Source: Saccharothrix luteola | GTDB taxonomy: Bacteria > Actinomycetota > Actinomycetes > Mycobacteriales > Pseudonocardiaceae | Direction: 5' to 3' | NCBI RefSeq assembly: GCF_020859565.1 | Contig: NZ_JAJHUO010000001.1 | Location: 41,004-105,003, forward strand | DNA length: 64,000 nucleotides | Part shown: positions 61,528-64,000 of the stretch, one piece after another | How the letters are laid out: each line of letters opens with the position of its first letter | Numbering within the stretch: position 1 is the stretch's first letter | The notes under the pieces: generated by a model | Databases searched by the model: none | What the model was told of the DNA's origin: nothing | Seen by the model: the letters and a program-made list of their open reading frames with translations, nothing else | Made by a program: the position numbers and the translations under genes

Positions 61528-62027
61528 CATGTCCTTCGCGGTGAATCGGGGGGCAGAGCGACGCCGTGCAGCGTATCCGAGGGACACTCCGTGCGGCGGC
61601 ACGTCACCCCCGGTCAGCCGCGGCTTGGTCGGCGATGAACCAGGCGCGGGGGAACGCTCTGTTCGCGCCGGTAACGGCGACCACGTGCTGATGACCAATC
61701 CGGCAGAGGTGAATTCGGCGATCAGCAGCGGCTACGTCTACGAGGGCGTGGCGGCCGACGTCGGCTGATCCGTTCAGACCGCGTGTCCGACGCGCTGCCG
61801 GCCTACTTCCGGGTTCACACGGGCGCAGTCAGGACCGCCACTGCCGACCTGAATGCAGCTACTGGTGGCCCTATTGTTCACAAGTGTGACCGAAACCCGT
61901 CGTTTCTGTTCACGAGTATGACTGCCCGCATTGATCACACAGCCGGTCGATGATCAGTTGGACCACCTTCGACCTCGGCGTTCGATGACATTCGACACCT
62001 GTCCGATGCCAACCGCCGAAAGCGATG
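61528..62027. other. Intergenic stretch, no gene recognised
   Basis: About 500 bases between the alcohol dehydrogenase and the pectate lyase promoter. The part 61850-61960 is AT-richer. It should contain the dehydrogenase promoter. No frame with protein character and a ribosome-binding site was found. Confidence 0.45.
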
Positions 62028-62057
62028 TTGACCTGCCACTTCCGAACCATCTAACAT
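62028..62057 (+). promoter_or_regulatory. Candidate promoter of the pectate lyase gene
   Basis: TTGACC (62028-62033), an 18-base spacer and TAACAT (62052-62057) resemble a housekeeping sigma promoter. It would give a leader of about 160 bases before the ATG at 62222, long enough to hold further regulation. Confidence 0.4.
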
Positions 62058-62221
62058 CCGACGGGAAAGCGGTTTCCGGCACGACGACGTGAGGAAGCAC
62101 CTTGGACGCGTGGTATTGGCCATCGCGTGCCGGTGGATTCACGCCCACCGGCCTCCCCCTCGCGTGAATAGTTCGCCAACGCCAGTTCCGGCGCCCAGGT
62201 AAGTCAGAAGCGGAGTTGTCA

Positions 62222-63880
62222 ATGAATGTTCAACCTCCCACCACGCGCGCCGTGAGGCCCCACCGCGCGCGATGGCGTGCGGGCGCGGCAGCGGCGGCGG
62301 GCGTCACGGCGTTGGCCGCCACGCTCATCGCCTGGCCGGTGACGACCGCGTCGGCGGCGATCGGCGCGGGCACGTACACCGTGAAGAACGCGGGCACCGG
62401 ACACTGCCTCAACGTTCCCAACGGGGCCACGACCGCGGGCGTTCAACTCCAGCAGGCGTCGTGCGGCACCGCGAGCAGCCAGCAGTGGACGTTCACGGCG
62501 GTCAGCGGCGGGTACCGGATCAGCTCGGTCGCCACGGGCCTGTGCGTCGGCGTGCAGGACGCGTCCACGTCGGCGGGCAAGGCGATCCAGCAGGTCGCGT
62601 GCACCGGCGGCGCCGGCCAGACCTGGACGGTGACCGCGAGCGGCAGCAACTACCGCGTGGTCGACACCAACAGCACCAAGTGCATGAACATCAAGGACAG
62701 CTCGACCGCCGTCGGCGCCGGGGTGCAGATCAACTCCTGCGACAGCGTGGCCACCAAGCAGTGGACGTTCACCCCGGTGAGCGGTGGGCCGACTTCGACG
62801 TCGACCTCCACGTCCACCTCGACGTCCACCTCGACGTCCACCAGCACGACGACGTCGACCACGACGTCGAACCCACCCGCAGGCGTCGCGACCGGTTACG
62901 CGTCCCAGAACGGTGGGACCACGGGCGGTCAGGGCGGGGCGACGGTCCGGGCCACCACGGGCACCCAGATCCACCAGGCGTTGTGCAGCCGGGCCGCCAG
63001 CAGCACCCCGATCATCATCCAGGTCGAGGGCACCATCAACCACGGCAACACCGACAAGGTCTCGGGCGACAGCTGCTCGACCGCCGCCGGGGTGATCGAG
63101 CTCAAGCAGATCAGCAACGTCACGATCATCGGCGTCGGCAGCGGCGCCGTCTTCGACCAGCTCGGCATCCACATCCGCGAGTCCCGCAACATCATCATCC
63201 GGAACGTGACGATCCGGAACGTCAAGAAGTCGGGCTCGCCCACGTCCAACGGTGGCGACGCCATCGGCATGGAGAGCGGCGTCCGCAACGTCTGGGTCGA
63301 CCACACCACGCTGCTGGCGTCGGGCGGTGAGTCGGAGGGCTACGACGGCCTGTTCGACATGAAGGACGACACCCAGTACGTGACCCTGTCCTACAGCACC
63401 CTGCGCAACTCCGGTCGTGGCGGGCTGGTGGGGTCCAGCGAGAGCGACCGTTCCAACGGTTACGTCACCTACCACCACAACCTGTACGAGAACATCGACT
63501 CGCGGACGCCCCTGCTGCGAGGCGGCATCGGCCACATGTACAACAACTACTACGTGAGCCTCAACGAGTCCGGCATCAACTCGCGGGCCGGCGCCAGGGC
63601 CAAGGTGGACAACAACTACTTCAAGAACTCCAAGGACGTCCTGGGCACCTTCTACACCAGCGAGGCCGGGTACTGGCACGTCAGCGGCAACATCTTCGAC
63701 AACATCACCTGGTCCGCCCCGGGCAGCGACACCAACCCGGCCGGCCCGGACGTCAAGTCCACCACCACGGTGAACATCCCGTACAGCTTCCGCCTCGACC
63801 AGGCCACCTGCGTGCCGAACGTCGTGAGCCGCACGGCGGGCGCCGGCACGGGCCTGAAGGAGTCGGACGGCGCCTGCTAG
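62222..63880 (+). CDS. Secreted RICIN-domain pectate lyase (PL1)
   Basis: A 552-residue exported enzyme; the ATG follows GGAG by seven bases. Residues 1-47 are a long, Arg-rich signal peptide (AVRPHRARWRAG, possibly Tat-independent). Residues 50-190 form a RICIN/CBM13 beta-trefoil (HCLNVPNG, SQQWTF, CVGVQDAST, QTWTVT, CMNIKDSST, KQWTF). Residues 191-218 are a Ser/Thr linker. The pectate lyase 1 domain runs to the end: IIIQVEGTINHG, NVTIIGVGSGAVF, NVWVDHTTLL, GLFDMKDDTQYVTLSYSTLR, VTYHHNLYENIDSRTPLLRG, HMYNNYY. It cleaves polygalacturonate by beta-elimination with calcium; the lectin domain anchors it to plant polymer. Confidence 0.92.
   Translation: MNVQPPTTRAVRPHRARWRAGAAAAAGVTALAATLIAWPVTTASAAIGAGTYTVKNAGTGHCLNVPNGATTAGVQLQQASCGTASSQQWTFTAVSGGYRISSVATGLCVGVQDASTSAGKAIQQVACTGGAGQTWTVTASGSNYRVVDTNSTKCMNIKDSSTAVGAGVQINSCDSVATKQWTFTPVSGGPTSTSTSTSTSTSTSTSTSTTTSTTTSNPPAGVATGYASQNGGTTGGQGGATVRATTGTQIHQALCSRAASSTPIIIQVEGTINHGNTDKVSGDSCSTAAGVIELKQISNVTIIGVGSGAVFDQLGIHIRESRNIIIRNVTIRNVKKSGSPTSNGGDAIGMESGVRNVWVDHTTLLASGGESEGYDGLFDMKDDTQYVTLSYSTLRNSGRGGLVGSSESDRSNGYVTYHHNLYENIDSRTPLLRGGIGHMYNNYYVSLNESGINSRAGARAKVDNNYFKNSKDVLGTFYTSEAGYWHVSGNIFDNITWSAPGSDTNPAGPDVKSTTTVNIPYSFRLDQATCVPNVVSRTAGAGTGLKESDGAC
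62792..62869 (+). repeat. Short tandem repeat encoding the Ser/Thr linker of the pectate lyase
   Basis: Degenerate repeats of six to twelve bases built from tcgacg, tccacg and tccacc encode alternating Ser and Thr between the RICIN and lyase domains. It is a normal interdomain linker; its repeat number may vary between strains. Confidence 0.8.
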
Positions 63881-63913
63881 CAGCGGGGCTCCACCAGGAC
63901 GCGGTCGAACCGG

Positions 63914-64000
63914 ACGGGGGGGGCGGGGGGGCCCCCCCCCCCCCCGCCCCCCGCGGGGGGGGGGGGGGGCCCCCCCCCCCCCCCCCCCCCCGCCCGGGCC
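63914..64000. other. Homopolymer G/C tract at the end, probable assembly artefact
   Basis: From about 63914 to the end the sequence is almost only long runs of G and C, unlike any other part of the window. This is typical of low-quality sequence at a contig end. It should not be interpreted biologically. Confidence 0.75.

Noticed and set aside
62792..62869. Possible CRISPR-like or regulatory tandem repeat
   Set aside because: Units are 6-12 bases, have no spacers, and encode a Ser/Thr linker between two recognised domains.
62219..63679. Long minus-strand frame opposite the pectate lyase
   Set aside because: Arg/Gly/Asp-rich shadow of a clear PL1 gene.
1..64000. tRNA, rRNA, CRISPR array, riboswitch or integrative-element attachment sites
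   Set aside because: Looked for on both strands; no cloverleaf-like tRNA, conserved rRNA segment, spaced repeat array or paired att-like direct repeats could be supported by reading alone.

Overview
The window is GC-rich actinomycete DNA. STAND/NB-ARC regulators, mycothiol-type DinB proteins, WYL and TetR regulators, many secreted glycosidases and frequent ATGA/GTGA stop-start overlaps point to the Pseudonocardiales (Saccharothrix/Lentzea/Actinosynnema-like), although no rRNA or other marker fixes the genus. No tRNA, rRNA or CRISPR array was seen. The far right end (about 63914-64000) is a G/C homopolymer tract that looks like a contig-end artefact.

Layout. 1-7700: a partial HTH gene, small secreted cysteine-pair proteins, a secreted carboxylesterase, an integrase remnant and a STAND NTPase with TPRs. 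8169-10085: a divergent S-adenosylhomocysteine-hydrolase-like protein paired with a DUF985-type cupin. 10590-23475: a carbohydrate-uptake locus, with a TetR regulator, GH3, GH1 and a secreted S15-like hydrolase on the minus strand, divergent from a Dpp/Opp-type ABC transporter (binding protein, permease, fused permease-ATPase, ATPase) and a GH20 hexosaminidase. 23691-24379: remnants of an IS5-like transposase, a GGDEF protein and a TPR protein. 24770-30095: a GCS2-type glutamate ligase, an amidohydrolase, a PLP histidine decarboxylase and a zinc alcohol dehydrogenase. 30742-35660: a cyclase-like domain protein, a vanadium-haloperoxidase-like protein lacking its acid-base histidine, and a WYL regulator divergent from an alpha/beta hydrolase. 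35670-38600: a mosaic of broken genes (integrase-type transposase, second transposase tail, RdgB fragment, two inverted frameshifted copies of a secreted-protein gene).

38791-50993 is the most interesting part: a compact co-directional cluster with a carboxymuconolactone-decarboxylase-like protein, an AT-ACP protein, a 1590-residue KS / degenerate KS (CLF-like) / KR / DH synthase, an SDR, a wax-ester-synthase/DGAT-type acyltransferase, a DinB-like protein, an alpha/beta hydrolase and a GMC oxidoreductase. The domain types resemble PUFA/secondary-lipid synthases rather than modular PKSs, but the two-protein arrangement, the single ACP, the absence of enoylreductase and PPTase, and the coupling to a WS/DGAT enzyme are unusual. 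A plausible role is to build a polyunsaturated or beta-hydroxy acyl chain, tailor it, and transfer it to an alcohol acceptor. Transposase remnants flank it on both sides.

51965-57219 is a translationally coupled envelope-glycosylation operon (ArnT-like transferase with a GT2-like but probably inactive N-domain, polyprenyl-phosphate GT2, GtrA flippase) followed by a cellulose-synthase-like GT2. 57305-63880 holds secreted carbohydrate-active proteins (ricin-type lectin, GH27 alpha-galactosidase, RICIN-pectate lyase), a truncated M6 metalloprotease remnant and a zinc alcohol dehydrogenase.
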